Made by a program: the position numbers and the translations under genes. Of a stretch of 64,000 nucleotides of DNA, positions 44,395 through 52,378 are shown piece by piece. The notes beneath the pieces were generated by a model. The model did not search any database, was not told where the DNA came from, and saw only the letters and a list, made by a program, of their open reading frames with translations. The DNA comes from JAYRWD01 sp041918255. Lineage in GTDB: Bacteria > Patescibacteriota > Dojkabacteria > B142 > WJKM01. The number at the start of each line of letters is the position of its first letter. Position 1 is the stretch's first letter. The stretch is taken from assembly GCA_041918255.1 (NCBI GenBank), contig JAYRWD010000062.1, forward strand, positions 62,001 to 126,000, written 5' to 3'.

Positions 44395-44466
44395 CAGGCT
44401 CGCTCAGACTTGAACTGAGAACTACGGTTTTGGAGACCGCGATTTTACCAGTTAAACTACAAGCCC
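44395..44466 (-). tRNA. tRNA-Trp (anticodon CCA)
   Basis: The minus-strand cloverleaf has GGGCTTG/CGAGCCT, a D-arm, the anticodon loop CTCCAAA (CCA, Trp) and the T-arm AGTTCAAGTCT. It lies between rpmG and secE, a conserved bacterial position. CCA is not encoded. Confidence 0.92.
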
Positions 44467-44509
44467 ATGTACGGCTTGAAATCTCCTAATACTACTTTTG
44501 TGTTCCAAA

Positions 44510-44674
44510 CTATTTTAACTTCGCTTCGCTATATTTAACATGTTTGCGAAGTTTTGGGTCGTATTTTTTAAGTTCAAGTTTGTCCTTAGTGTTTATCCTA
44601 TTTTTTGTAGTATAGAATGCATGTCCTGATGAACTCTTAAGTTTGATGATTATTCTTTGACCTTTTTTAGCCAT
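44510..44674 (-). CDS. rpmG: 50S ribosomal protein L33
   Basis: A 54-residue frame starts with ATG at 44674 (MAKKGQRIIIKLKSS) and continues SGHAFYTTKNRINTKDKLELKKYDP and LRKHVKYSEAKLK, the L33 pattern. The zinc-binding Cys pairs are absent, so it is the C-minus form. The tRNA-Trp, secE, nusG order downstream is the classic context. Confidence 0.93.
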   Translation of the reverse strand: MAKKGQRIIIKLKSSSGHAFYTTKNRINTKDKLELKKYDPKLRKHVKYSEAKLK

Positions 44675-44695
44675 AATTTCTAAATATTATGATAT

Positions 44696-45481
44696 TTAAC
44701 TTAACGTCATGAATTTTATCTGTTTCTTAGGTGTTTGGTCAATCAAATTCGTGGAATATTTATTAGAATTTCCTATTTGTCTTGAAAGTTCATACATAAC
44801 TATCGCTGCCGCAACACTCATGTTTAGGGAATTAATTTTTCCACTCATTGGGATCTGCGCGATAATATCACATTCTCCAAGAATGGAGTCGCTTAAAGAT
44901 TTGTCTTCGCCACCAATAATTAATAAGACCTTTGGTTCAAAATTTATATCCATAAGCAGAGAGGCTTTGGGATGTCTCTCGATGCCAACTATTTGGAATC
45001 CTTCCGATTTCAATTTTTTGATTATCGGAAATAAGGAATAATTAAATACTTGGATATGTGATATAGCACCCATGGATGCTCTTATAAGGTTAGGTGTAAT
45101 ACTTATTTTCGGGGGGAGTATAACCCCATCAAATCCGAGACATTCCGCGGTGCGTATTATGGCACCTATATTGTGCTCATGGAAGGATTCTCTTATAAAG
45201 ATTAGCCTTATGCTTTCTGTGGGAGTCGAAAGTAAATTTTCTAAACTAGGAGTAACGAGGTTTTTTGCAATCAGTATTACGCCTTGATGCGAGTTAGTCT
45301 TGCTAAGTTTATTTAGTTTATGTCTTTCAAGATAATTTATCTTGAGATGTTTTTGGAGTGCAAGATTTTTGATTTTCTCAATTTTGTCATTTTGGGGTAG
45401 TTCCCTCTCAATAAATAATTTTTCAACTAAATAGTTAGATTGTAATGCCTCAATTACTGGATTCCTTCCCTCGATTTGCAT
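44696..45481 (-). CDS. rlmB: TrmH/SpoU-family rRNA 2'-O-methyltransferase
   Basis: The 261-residue product has an N-terminal substrate-binding domain (IEGRNPVIEALQS, about 1-75) and a C-terminal SPOUT knot fold with the three family motifs: EHNIGAIIRTAECLGFDGVI, LLIIGGEDKSLSD and IPMSGKINSLNMSVAAAIVMYE. RlmB methylates G2251 in 23S rRNA; the exact target here is inferred from the N-terminal pattern. It is followed by rpmG after 21 bases. Confidence 0.88.
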   Translation of the reverse strand: MQIEGRNPVIEALQSNYLVEKLFIERELPQNDKIEKIKNLALQKHLKINYLERHKLNKLSKTNSHQGVILIAKNLVTPSLENLLSTPTESIRLIFIRESFHEHNIGAIIRTAECLGFDGVILPPKISITPNLIRASMGAISHIQVFNYSLFPIIKKLKSEGFQIVGIERHPKASLLMDINFEPKVLLIIGGEDKSLSDSILGECDIIAQIPMSGKINSLNMSVAAAIVMYELSRQIGNSNKYSTNLIDQTPKKQIKFMTLS

Positions 45482-45515
45482 TTTAGCTTCTTTAAGAGAA
45501 TAACTAAGACTCGAA

Positions 45516-45589
45516 AGCTGAGACCGAGAGTCGAACTCGGGACCTTTCCCTTACCATGGGAATGCTCTAACCAACTGAGCTATCTCAGC
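45516..45589 (-). tRNA. tRNA-Thr (anticodon GGT)
   Basis: The cloverleaf has GCTGAGA/TCTCAGC, D-arm GCTCAGTTGGTTAGAGC, the anticodon loop ATGGTAA (GGT) and T-arm CCGAGTTCGACTCTCGG. It is the third tRNA of a minus-strand cluster; no CCA is encoded. Confidence 0.94.
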
Positions 45590-45593
45590 AATG

Positions 45594-45676
45594 TGCAGGG
45601 AGAGGGATTTGAACCCCCGTAGCCGTAAGGCGCCAGATTTACAGTCTGGTGCGATTGACCGCTCCGCCATCCCTGC
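45594..45676 (-). tRNA. tRNA-Tyr (anticodon GTA)
   Basis: It is a class II tRNA with a long variable arm (GCGCCTTACGGCTAC), acceptor GCAGGGA/TCCCTGC and the anticodon loop CTGTAAA (GTA). It lies between the two tRNA-Thr genes. Confidence 0.94.
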
Positions 45677-45748
45677 ATATGAAAATCATTTTATCATACA
45701 GAGGATTTGAGTTTAAAATATGTATCAATTAGATTTTGGAATTATTGG

Positions 45749-45821
45749 AGCTGGAGGCGAGACTCGAACTCGCGACCGACGGTTTACAAAACCGTTGCTC
45801 TACCAACTGAGCTACTCCAGC
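45749..45821 (-). tRNA. tRNA-Thr (anticodon TGT)
   Basis: The cloverleaf has GCTGGAG/CTCCAGC, the anticodon loop TTTGTAA (TGT) and T-arm GCGAGTTCGAGTCTCGC. The bases after the discriminator are CCA, so the 3' end is encoded here, unlike the other tRNAs in the window. It is the first tRNA after the structured RNA at 45831. Confidence 0.94.
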
Positions 45822-45830
45822 GAATAGAAT

Positions 45831-45963
45831 GTCCTGGGGATTAGCTGTTTGCGACCGTTAGAAATAAGTGGGTTTTCTCAATCCTGTTTCCACGGAAACA
45901 GGACGATTTTGAAGTCCCATACCTAAGGTGTTCGGTTCAAAAGGGCTAATCTTTTCCAGGACA
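45831..45963 (-). ncRNA. structured RNA of unknown class, 6S-like rod
   Basis: The 133 bases fold into a rod: outer stem GTCCTGG/CCAGGAC (45831-45837 with 45956-45962), second stem GATTAGC/GCTAATC (45839-45845 with 45945-45951), a large internal loop of 36 and 41 bases, and an apical perfect 10-bp hairpin (45882-45891 with 45894-45903). A closing stem, central bubble and terminal hairpin are the 6S RNA plan, but it is short and no conserved 6S bases were confirmed. A minus-strand extended -10 promoter predicts a start exactly at the stem, and the tRNAs follow, so the minus strand is preferred; the fold itself does not show the strand. Confidence 0.6.
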
Positions 45964-45968
45964 ATAAT

Positions 45969-45977
45969 AGTATAGCA
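45969..45977 (-). promoter_or_regulatory. promoter of the structured RNA and tRNA cluster
   Basis: On the minus strand TG-C-TATACT forms an extended -10, 5-6 bases before the outer stem of the structured RNA. The -35 is weak. It is divergent from the rpmB promoter. Confidence 0.6.
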
Positions 45978-45985
45978 ATTTATAC

Positions 45986-46013
45986 TTGAACATTCCAGTT
46001 TTGTTGGTATAAT
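45986..46013 (+). promoter_or_regulatory. rpmB promoter
   Basis: TTGAAC (45986-45991), 16 bases, TATAAT (46008-46013), about 50 bases before rpmB. Confidence 0.65.
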
Positions 46014-46065
46014 ATTAAGACAATTTTATTGTTCAGTAATTTTACTTTTAGAAATAATATTTAAA

Positions 46066-46338
46066 ATGTCTCGAGTGTGTGAAGCAAGCGGTAAAAAAGT
46101 TATGTTCGGTGGAATGCGGAAGCATAATAGAGGAAAAGCTGGAGGTATTAGCGGTCCATGGGCCTTTAAGTCTCAACGTAAAACAAGAGAATGGAAGCCT
46201 AATTTGCGTACGGTTAAAGTAGTAATTGGAGGTGTGTCAACAAAAGTAAAAATATGTATGAGATATTACAAGAAATTACGCAAAGAGGGTAAAATTTGGC
46301 TTAAAGCACGAGGAGTTTTTGCGACCTTTTCCTCTTAG
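46066..46338 (+). CDS. rpmB: 50S ribosomal protein L28
   Basis: The 90-residue basic protein matches L28: SRVCEASGKKVMFGG, a GKAGGISGPWAFKSQRKTREWKPNLR core, and VSTKVKICMRYYKKLRKEG. Only one Cys of the usual zinc set is near the N-terminus. It is monocistronic, with its own promoter and a small terminator-like hairpin after it. Confidence 0.93.
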   Translation: MSRVCEASGKKVMFGGMRKHNRGKAGGISGPWAFKSQRKTREWKPNLRTVKVVIGGVSTKVKICMRYYKKLRKEGKIWLKARGVFATFSS

Positions 46339-46382
46339 AAATATAATCCTGTTTGGTTAATCGCATTTAATTGATTCTTGTG

Positions 46383-46404
46383 TCACCCTGTGGGTGATTT
46401 GTTC
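46383..46404 (+). terminator. probable rpmB terminator
   Basis: TCACCC-TGT-GGGTGA forms a 6-bp stem followed by TTTGTTCT. The T-run is imperfect. Confidence 0.45.
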
Positions 46405-46456
46405 TCGTTTATTCGGGTATTTCTGCTATGATTTAGTATTAGATAAATGATTTGCT

Positions 46457-47509
46457 ATGTTTATTGACAGGCTCTATAGCCAATTTACATATGATATCGG
46501 GATTGATTTGGGAACGGCAACTACACTGGTTGCGGTGAGAGGTAAAGATATTATCATTAAAGAACCATCTGTGGTTGCTTTGAATAAACAAACCGGCGAG
46601 ATATTGGCAGTGGGCACTGAAGCTAAACATATGATCGGTCGAACCCCCTCACATATTGTAGCGATCAGCCCTTTGGAGGATGGTGTTATAAATGATTTTG
46701 GCAGTACTGAGGCGATGATAAGGTACTTTATCAATCGCATTCATACTCAATTCCCTAAATGGTACCTTCTCCAACGTCCTAGAGTAGTCATCGGTATCCC
46801 TTCGAAGATTACTGAAGTAGAAGTAAAGGCGGTTGTGGATGCAGCAAAGTCTGCTGGCGCTAGAAAAGTCTACGTAATTGAAGAGCCCATGGCAGCGGCT
46901 ATTGGTGCTGCGTTGCCTATAGAGAATGCCCTTGGAAGTATGGTTGTGGATATAGGAGGTGGGACTACCGATATCGCAATAATTTCTTTGGGGGGGATTG
47001 TGGTTGATAACTCCATAAAAATTGCCGGTAATGAGATGGATTTAGCGATCGTAGATTACATAAAACAAAAATACAATATATTAATAGGTAAGAAAATGGC
47101 TGAGTCGTTGAAAATTGAAATCGGAGCAGCAATCCCAAGTAAAATTAAAGAATCCGTTGAAATCAAAGGAAGGGAGTTATTAAGTGGATTACCTCGCGCT
47201 GTCGAGATTACTAGTAATGAAGTTTATGAAGCAATATTTCCGATATTAAACAAAATATCCGAAGCAACAAAGGAGGCAGTTGAAAAAACTCCACCTGAGA
47301 TTATTTCAGATTTGTTAGATCGTGGTATTTATCTTACTGGAGGCGGGGCCTTAATTAGGGGATTAGATCAATTTTTACAAAAAAATCTACGCATACCCGT
47401 CATAGTGGTTGATGATCCTGTCTCTTGCGTCGTGAGAGGGACACAGATTTTGTTAGATGAAATTGATTTGTTAGAAAAAATTAAAATTGACTACGTTAGT
47501 TTGCTCTAA
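46457..47509 (+). CDS. mreB: MreB actin homologue 2
   Basis: The 350-residue protein is a canonical MreB: IGIDLGTATTLVAVRGKDIIIKEPSVVA, VDIGGGTTDIAIIS (intact phosphate 2), IEEPMAAAIGAALPI and LTGGGALIRGLDQF. It is followed by the PBP2 gene after 41 bases, the usual shape-operon pairing, but mreC and mreD are absent between them. It is more orthodox than the copy at 36614 and probably the main rod-shape protein. A TATGAT extended -10 lies at 46427-46432. Confidence 0.93.
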   Translation: MFIDRLYSQFTYDIGIDLGTATTLVAVRGKDIIIKEPSVVALNKQTGEILAVGTEAKHMIGRTPSHIVAISPLEDGVINDFGSTEAMIRYFINRIHTQFPKWYLLQRPRVVIGIPSKITEVEVKAVVDAAKSAGARKVYVIEEPMAAAIGAALPIENALGSMVVDIGGGTTDIAIISLGGIVVDNSIKIAGNEMDLAIVDYIKQKYNILIGKKMAESLKIEIGAAIPSKIKESVEIKGRELLSGLPRAVEITSNEVYEAIFPILNKISEATKEAVEKTPPEIISDLLDRGIYLTGGGALIRGLDQFLQKNLRIPVIVVDDPVSCVVRGTQILLDEIDLLEKIKIDYVSLL

Positions 47510-47550
47510 AATAGTTTCATAGGATGTATACTTTTGTTATATAAATATGG

Positions 47551-49356
47551 ATGACTAGTTCTTATCCCGAGTCAATAAGATGGCCAAGATGGTTCGGATT
47601 TGAATTTATGCTTTGTCTATTTTGCTTCTTTTACAGTGCGTACTTCCTTGTGATATTTCAAATAGTGAATGGTACAACTTACCGTTCCCAATCGCTTGCA
47701 AATATTACAAATAAAAGTTTTATTCAGGCTCAAAGGGGAGAAATATATGATCGCAAAGGCGAACTGTTGGCAAGCAATAAAAATAGTCTGATTGTTTCTT
47801 TTGATTTTGATGTGTTGTATGAAAGTAAATTAAAGGAATTTATTGCAAATTTTGCCCAACAGAATTCTGGTTTAACTGAAACTATAATGGGGGATATGAT
47901 GAAGAAAGGAAATTCAGAATATTTAATAAGTATAAATGATTATGAATACTTAAAAAATTATTTGTTTAATACTAATCAGAATACTGGGGGGATAGATTTG
48001 GCTTCACGATATCAAAGAGAATATGAACTTGGGTATGCGGGTGCGCATTTGATCGGGTATATTCAAGAAAATACGCCTGGTAAATATTTTGGGGTAAGTG
48101 GTTTGGAACTATATTATGATCAGTATTTTAGGGGTGTGGATGGTATTGATCTAAAAATCGAACGGCTCAATGGAACTGCTGAAAAAGTTAATCTCATAAA
48201 ATCCCAAAGGGGATATAATGTTTGGCTCGAGATAGATAAGAACTGGCAAGGTGCTTTATATAATTCAATAATCAAGAATCTAAACCCGAATGCATTAGGT
48301 GCGGGGGGAATATTAATGGATGCTGAAGATGGAGCGATTATTGCTATGGTTAGCTATCCTTCCTTTGATCCTCAAACTTTTGTTACAGGTCTGGATAGTG
48401 GAAAAGTCAGTTCGATTTTAGACTCTCCAGCTAGTCCTTTTCTTAATCGGGCCATTGGGATGAGACTTTCTCCAGGTTCATCATTAAAGCCGGTTATAGC
48501 CTATTCTGCGCTTGATCTTGGCATAATTAAATCGCAAACGGAATTTACTTCGACAGGATGTATGATTCTCCAGGGCAAAATTTCTTTTTGTGAAGCTGAT
48601 CGACGTGTACTTGGGACGCTTGATCTTCCGGAGGCTTTAGCTCGTTCCAGCAATATTTACTTTTGTAATATTGCGCAGGGGTTTGCCAGAGAATTTGGGG
48701 AAGCTGGTTCGATACAATATTTCCTAGATTCAATTGCTCCTTTTAGATTGGATATATCAACGGGAATTGATTTAGATGGAGAAGTTAGGGGTTTTTTGCC
48801 AACCCCGGAATATATAAAAAAGACCCAGAATCGCAATTGGGCTATTGGGGACATGTGTAACAGTTTTATTGGACAGGGGGCTTTGTCTGTGACACCAATT
48901 CGCATGGCTACTGTCGTGGCGTCCTTGCTCAATGGAGGTACTTTGCCGTCCCCGCATATTATGGATACGGTTCGTGATGAGAATGGGAAGGAGATTGCCA
49001 CCTTTTCGCAACAATCAATATCGTTAGACATAAATACTGGGGTATTTGAGCCGATTATCCAGGGAATGCGCCTAGCAGTCAGTGATCCGAAGGGTTCTGC
49101 GCATGTACTTTCGAAAGTGTGGCACGGGGACATAATAGCTAAAACCGGCTCGGCTGATGCCGCAGAGATTCTTATGAATGGAAAATTAAAAGAAGGTGCG
49201 CATTCGTGGGTAATTGGCGGATTTCAATATGAAGGCAAATGGTATGTTTTTGTCTTAGTTCAACAATTTGGTGGCAGGGGCTTCCAAACACTACCAATGG
49301 TAGCGGATTTTTTGAAGTGTCTTGGGGGGGATTTTGCTGGTGAGGTTTGCTCGTAA
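47551..49356 (+). CDS. mrdA: penicillin-binding protein 2-like transpeptidase
   Basis: The 601-residue product has a membrane anchor (about 15-38), a dimerisation domain (RGEIYDRKGELLASN, about 65-225) and a transpeptidase domain with the three active-site motifs: S310-S-L-K313 (PGSSLKP), SSN near 369 and KTGS at 531-534. It cross-links peptidoglycan as part of the elongation machinery, fitting its place next to mreB. In the absence of other class B PBPs in the window, a division (FtsI) role cannot be excluded. Confidence 0.9.
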   Translation: MTSSYPESIRWPRWFGFEFMLCLFCFFYSAYFLVIFQIVNGTTYRSQSLANITNKSFIQAQRGEIYDRKGELLASNKNSLIVSFDFDVLYESKLKEFIANFAQQNSGLTETIMGDMMKKGNSEYLISINDYEYLKNYLFNTNQNTGGIDLASRYQREYELGYAGAHLIGYIQENTPGKYFGVSGLELYYDQYFRGVDGIDLKIERLNGTAEKVNLIKSQRGYNVWLEIDKNWQGALYNSIIKNLNPNALGAGGILMDAEDGAIIAMVSYPSFDPQTFVTGLDSGKVSSILDSPASPFLNRAIGMRLSPGSSLKPVIAYSALDLGIIKSQTEFTSTGCMILQGKISFCEADRRVLGTLDLPEALARSSNIYFCNIAQGFAREFGEAGSIQYFLDSIAPFRLDISTGIDLDGEVRGFLPTPEYIKKTQNRNWAIGDMCNSFIGQGALSVTPIRMATVVASLLNGGTLPSPHIMDTVRDENGKEIATFSQQSISLDINTGVFEPIIQGMRLAVSDPKGSAHVLSKVWHGDIIAKTGSADAAEILMNGKLKEGAHSWVIGGFQYEGKWYVFVLVQQFGGRGFQTLPMVADFLKCLGGDFAGEVCS

Positions 49357-49541
49357 CTGTGTCAAAGGTATTGTTATATTTAACCGCATAATTCTAAAAA
49401 TGATACAAAAGCTGTTCACTTTGTAGCTTTAAAGTTTCAAAGTAGGTTTTCGTAACATAGCTCTCTGTTTATGTACATTGTTTGATATTTGTTGGGTGTA
49501 TCATGTATATTATATTTGTAAATAATTTTTTTACTACATAT

Positions 49542-50093
49542 ATGCAAATTTCATTAAGTCAAAGCAACGGTATTAGGCTACAAGGAAAAGATAAGACTCC
49601 AAGACTCCTTCTTAGTGCAAAATCCTTAAGTGATAAACCAAAATTATTGAATGAGTTTGAATTGATTTTTGATGGACGGTTAACTAGTAAAAACTTGACC
49701 TTATATAACCCCTGCGAAGTGGAAGTTTCGGGTATTTCCGTGCTAGCACAGTCGTCAAAAGAAAATGGAATATTAGATGTAGTACAGTTTATCCTTGAGG
49801 GAATTACAATACTATATTTTGAGGAAGGCGCCCAATATTCCAAAAGAATTCACAATAATATTGGAGTTACCGATGTATTTATTCTAAGCATAAAGGAAGG
49901 GAAGAATTTAGATGAAAGTTGGTCGAAGTTTGATCCGGGGATTTTAATCCCACTTGTAACTGGAGTAAATGAAAGTTCACAGGCTCTCTTGAGCCTTGGG
50001 ATAAGCACTTTTGAAAAAGTCTCTAAATTGAATTTAAGTATTGATGATCTACGTGACGAAAACGTGCCTTTTAGAACCTATGTTTTAGAATAA
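49542..50093 (+). CDS. metallo-beta-lactamase-fold-like protein without metal ligands
   Basis: From the ATG at 49542 the product has 183 residues; a TTG at 49482 would add a hydrophobic lead (FVGCIMYIIFVNNFF). The middle follows the order of UlaG/UPF0173-type metallo-hydrolases: ILEGITILYFEEGAQY, then NNIGVTDVFILSIKEG and FDPGILIPLVTG, where active members have GD.xxH and HxHxDH. None of the His ligands is present, so it would be a structural or binding relative. The assignment is by pattern only. It precedes dnaB by 7 bases and is probably co-transcribed. Confidence 0.5.
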   Translation: MQISLSQSNGIRLQGKDKTPRLLLSAKSLSDKPKLLNEFELIFDGRLTSKNLTLYNPCEVEVSGISVLAQSSKENGILDVVQFILEGITILYFEEGAQYSKRIHNNIGVTDVFILSIKEGKNLDESWSKFDPGILIPLVTGVNESSQALLSLGISTFEKVSKLNLSIDDLRDENVPFRTYVLE

Positions 50094-50100
50094 TTATGAT

Positions 50101-51429
50101 ATGGATATAAAAATTCCCCCCCATAATATTGAAGCCGAGAAAGGAGTTTTAGGATCGGTATTGATAGATAGCGATTCTATTCTTAAAGCTAGTGAAATTC
50201 TGGGTTCTCAGGATTTTTATGAACCTAGACACAGACTAATCTATGAATCAATTTTAGAGTTGTATCACTCGCAGTACGCAATTGATATTCTTACACTCAC
50301 ATCACATCTTAAAAAAAAGAAACAACTTGTAAAAGTCGGAGGTGCGAGCTATATAGGTGAAATAGTAGAGGGTGTGCCTAGTTCTGCCCATATAGAGAAT
50401 TATTCACGATTAGTGAAAGAAAGTAGTGTAAGGCGTCAGATGATTAGATACTCAGCTGGTCTTGCAGAATCGGCATATGATGAAACAAGCCCTACGCAAG
50501 AAATTTTAAATGATGCCGAAAAAGGAATTTTCAAAATTTCTCAAGATAATGTTGATAGGGACTTTGTGCATGTTTCTGATTTATTAGAAGTAGCATTTGA
50601 AAAAGCCGCTGAATTAAAAGCAAACGAAGGACAGCTTCGAGGGATATCTTCTGGATTATCAAATCTCGACAATATCCTTGGAGGTTTCCAAAATTCGGAT
50701 TTAGTAATAATTGCTGCTAGACCTTCGGTTGGTAAATCGGCTCTGTGCATAGATTTTGCAAGACACGCTGCAGTTAAGCTAAAAAAAAAGGTGGGGATTT
50801 TCTCTTTGGAAATGTCCAACCTTGAGGTTATGAATAGATTACTATCGATGCAGGTCGGAGTTGGCTTATGGGATCTTCGTATGGGAAAATTTGGGGAGGA
50901 AGTCTTTGAAAAACTTGGAGATGCAATAGGGGTACTCTCTGAATCTGGTATCTATATTGACGACACGCCAGGTGTGCATATTAATGAGATACGAACGAAA
51001 TGCAGGAGATTGAAATTAGAGAAAGGTTTAGATATGCTAATCATTGACTATCTTCAATTAATTATGGGAAATAAATCCGAAAATCGGGTCCAAGAGGTTT
51101 CAGAAATTTCAAGATTTTTAAAAATAATTGCTAAAGAATTAGATATACCTGTGATTGCCGCTGCCCAGTTAAGTCGAGCTACAGAACAACGGAACGATCG
51201 GATGCCTCAACTTTCAGACTTACGCGAATCTGGTTCCATCGAACAAGATGCAGATGTTGTGATTTTTCTTCGTCGGGAGGAAACATTTAATCCAGATACA
51301 GAAAAAAAAGGCATAACTGACGTAATTGTCGCAAAACACCGAAACGGTCCCACCGGTATGTTCGAATTGTTTTTTAACGGGAAGCTTGCAAAATTTGTTC
51401 AATTAGAAACTCGCTATGATGAAGTATAA
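50101..51429 (+). CDS. dnaB: replicative DNA helicase DnaB
   Basis: The 442-residue protein opens with the DnaB N-terminal domain (PHNIEAEKGVLGSVLID) and a RecA-like C-terminal motor: Walker A ARPSVGKSA near 205-213, FSLEMSNLEVMNRLL, MLIIDYLQLI (Walker B) and QLSDLRESGSIEQDADVVIFL with the arginine-finger segment. It unwinds DNA at the fork as a hexamer. No intein or other insertion is seen; the length is normal. Confidence 0.96.
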   Translation: MDIKIPPHNIEAEKGVLGSVLIDSDSILKASEILGSQDFYEPRHRLIYESILELYHSQYAIDILTLTSHLKKKKQLVKVGGASYIGEIVEGVPSSAHIENYSRLVKESSVRRQMIRYSAGLAESAYDETSPTQEILNDAEKGIFKISQDNVDRDFVHVSDLLEVAFEKAAELKANEGQLRGISSGLSNLDNILGGFQNSDLVIIAARPSVGKSALCIDFARHAAVKLKKKVGIFSLEMSNLEVMNRLLSMQVGVGLWDLRMGKFGEEVFEKLGDAIGVLSESGIYIDDTPGVHINEIRTKCRRLKLEKGLDMLIIDYLQLIMGNKSENRVQEVSEISRFLKIIAKELDIPVIAAAQLSRATEQRNDRMPQLSDLRESGSIEQDADVVIFLRREETFNPDTEKKGITDVIVAKHRNGPTGMFELFFNGKLAKFVQLETRYDEV

Positions 51430-51503
51430 ACATGATTGAGAAAAAAAGTTGTATAATAATTTCGAAGTTATTAATTATTGATATTATTTATAAATAACTG
51501 CTG

Positions 51504-51827
51504 ATGGATAATTACCCTCGCGATCCAAATGTTTTAAGCTTTATGCTTAGCCTAGTTCAGATGAAATTTGGAAATGAAATCGATCCAGAATTTCTGAATA
51601 ATGAGGCTAATAGGTTGTATGACTTGTTTGGAGATTTGTTGGTTGATTATTTTGAACCTATGATGAATGAAGATCAAAAAAATCAATTCAACGCATTGAT
51701 CGATAGTGGGGCAGATCAGGCAAGAATATTGGAATTTTTAATTGCCTCTATTCCACAGCTTGATATGAAGATTCAACAAGTCTTGTTGGACTTTAGGGAT
51801 AAATATTTGAGTAATGCGATTCAATAA
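51504..51827 (+). CDS. small helical protein, unknown
   Basis: The 107-residue, acidic, all-helical product has no signal peptide. Its central NEDQKNQFNALIDSGADQARILEFLIASIP recalls the small DUF5663-like domain common in CPR genomes (from memory, unverified) and echoes SQDQKDKLNKYI in the protein at 6536. It lies between dnaB and a basic protein, starting with ATG after a 74-base A+T-rich gap that may hold a promoter. Confidence 0.6.
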   Translation: MDNYPRDPNVLSFMLSLVQMKFGNEIDPEFLNNEANRLYDLFGDLLVDYFEPMMNEDQKNQFNALIDSGADQARILEFLIASIPQLDMKIQQVLLDFRDKYLSNAIQ

Positions 51828-51839
51828 CATACTTTCGAG

Positions 51840-52217
51840 ATGCCAAATATAATGTCATCTTTTGCTTTTAAAGGTCCCATTGTACAAAAAGCAAAGAATT
51901 GGGAACAAGGGAAGGGTCCGGATGATGTGGACCAATTAAAAAAAAAAGCTGAAGATGAACAAAAAAAAGCAAGGAAGGGTTTGGCATATCGTCAATCTGT
52001 ACAAAGTTCACAAATCAGGAGACAGAGAGAGGCTCAACAATATAAACAAAGAACTGCTCAGGAACGATCTGAAAATGAATATAGAAAGAGAATTCGTGGG
52101 AAAGGAATGTTATCAGCTCTTGGCAATAGAAGGGCATTTCATGGCCCAGGAAGAAATCCGAATATTCGCTCAGCCCAGATGATGGTAAATGAAGGGGGTA
52201 AAAGTAAAAGAGGGTGA
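51840..52217 (+). CDS. small basic coiled protein, unknown
   Basis: The 125-residue protein is rich in Lys, Arg and Gln. Residues about 30-90 form one long charged helix (KKKAEDEQKKARKG, RRQREAQQYKQRTAQERSE) and the tail is Gly/Arg/Asn-rich. This suggests nucleic acid or ribosome binding, but no family was recognised. It follows the 51504 gene after 12 bases, so they are probably co-transcribed. Confidence 0.55.
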   Translation: MPNIMSSFAFKGPIVQKAKNWEQGKGPDDVDQLKKKAEDEQKKARKGLAYRQSVQSSQIRRQREAQQYKQRTAQERSENEYRKRIRGKGMLSALGNRRAFHGPGRNPNIRSAQMMVNEGGKSKRG

Positions 52218-52269
52218 TTAATATCGAATTTGAGTCCGAGTGTATATATTGTAATCCTTGTATATTTCA

Positions 52270-52355
52270 GCCGGAGTGGTGGAATTGGTAGACACGCTGG
52301 ACTCAAAATCCAGTGCGGATTAAACCGCGTGAGGGTTCGATTCCCTCCTCCGGCA
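52270..52355 (+). tRNA. tRNA-Leu (anticodon CAA)
   Basis: A class II tRNA with GCCGGAG/CTCCGGC, a long variable arm (TGCGGATTAAACCGCGT), the anticodon loop CTCAAAA (CAA) and T-arm GGGTTCGATTCCC. It reads TTG codons. CCA is not encoded. Confidence 0.95.
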
Positions 52356-52378
52356 TTTTATTAAATTGACTAATAACT

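Noticed and set aside
45831..45963. Tandem tRNA or SRP RNA at the head of the tRNA cluster
   Set aside because: The 7-bp outer stem mimics an acceptor, but no D- or T-arm follows, and there is no SRP GGAA/GCAGC loop.
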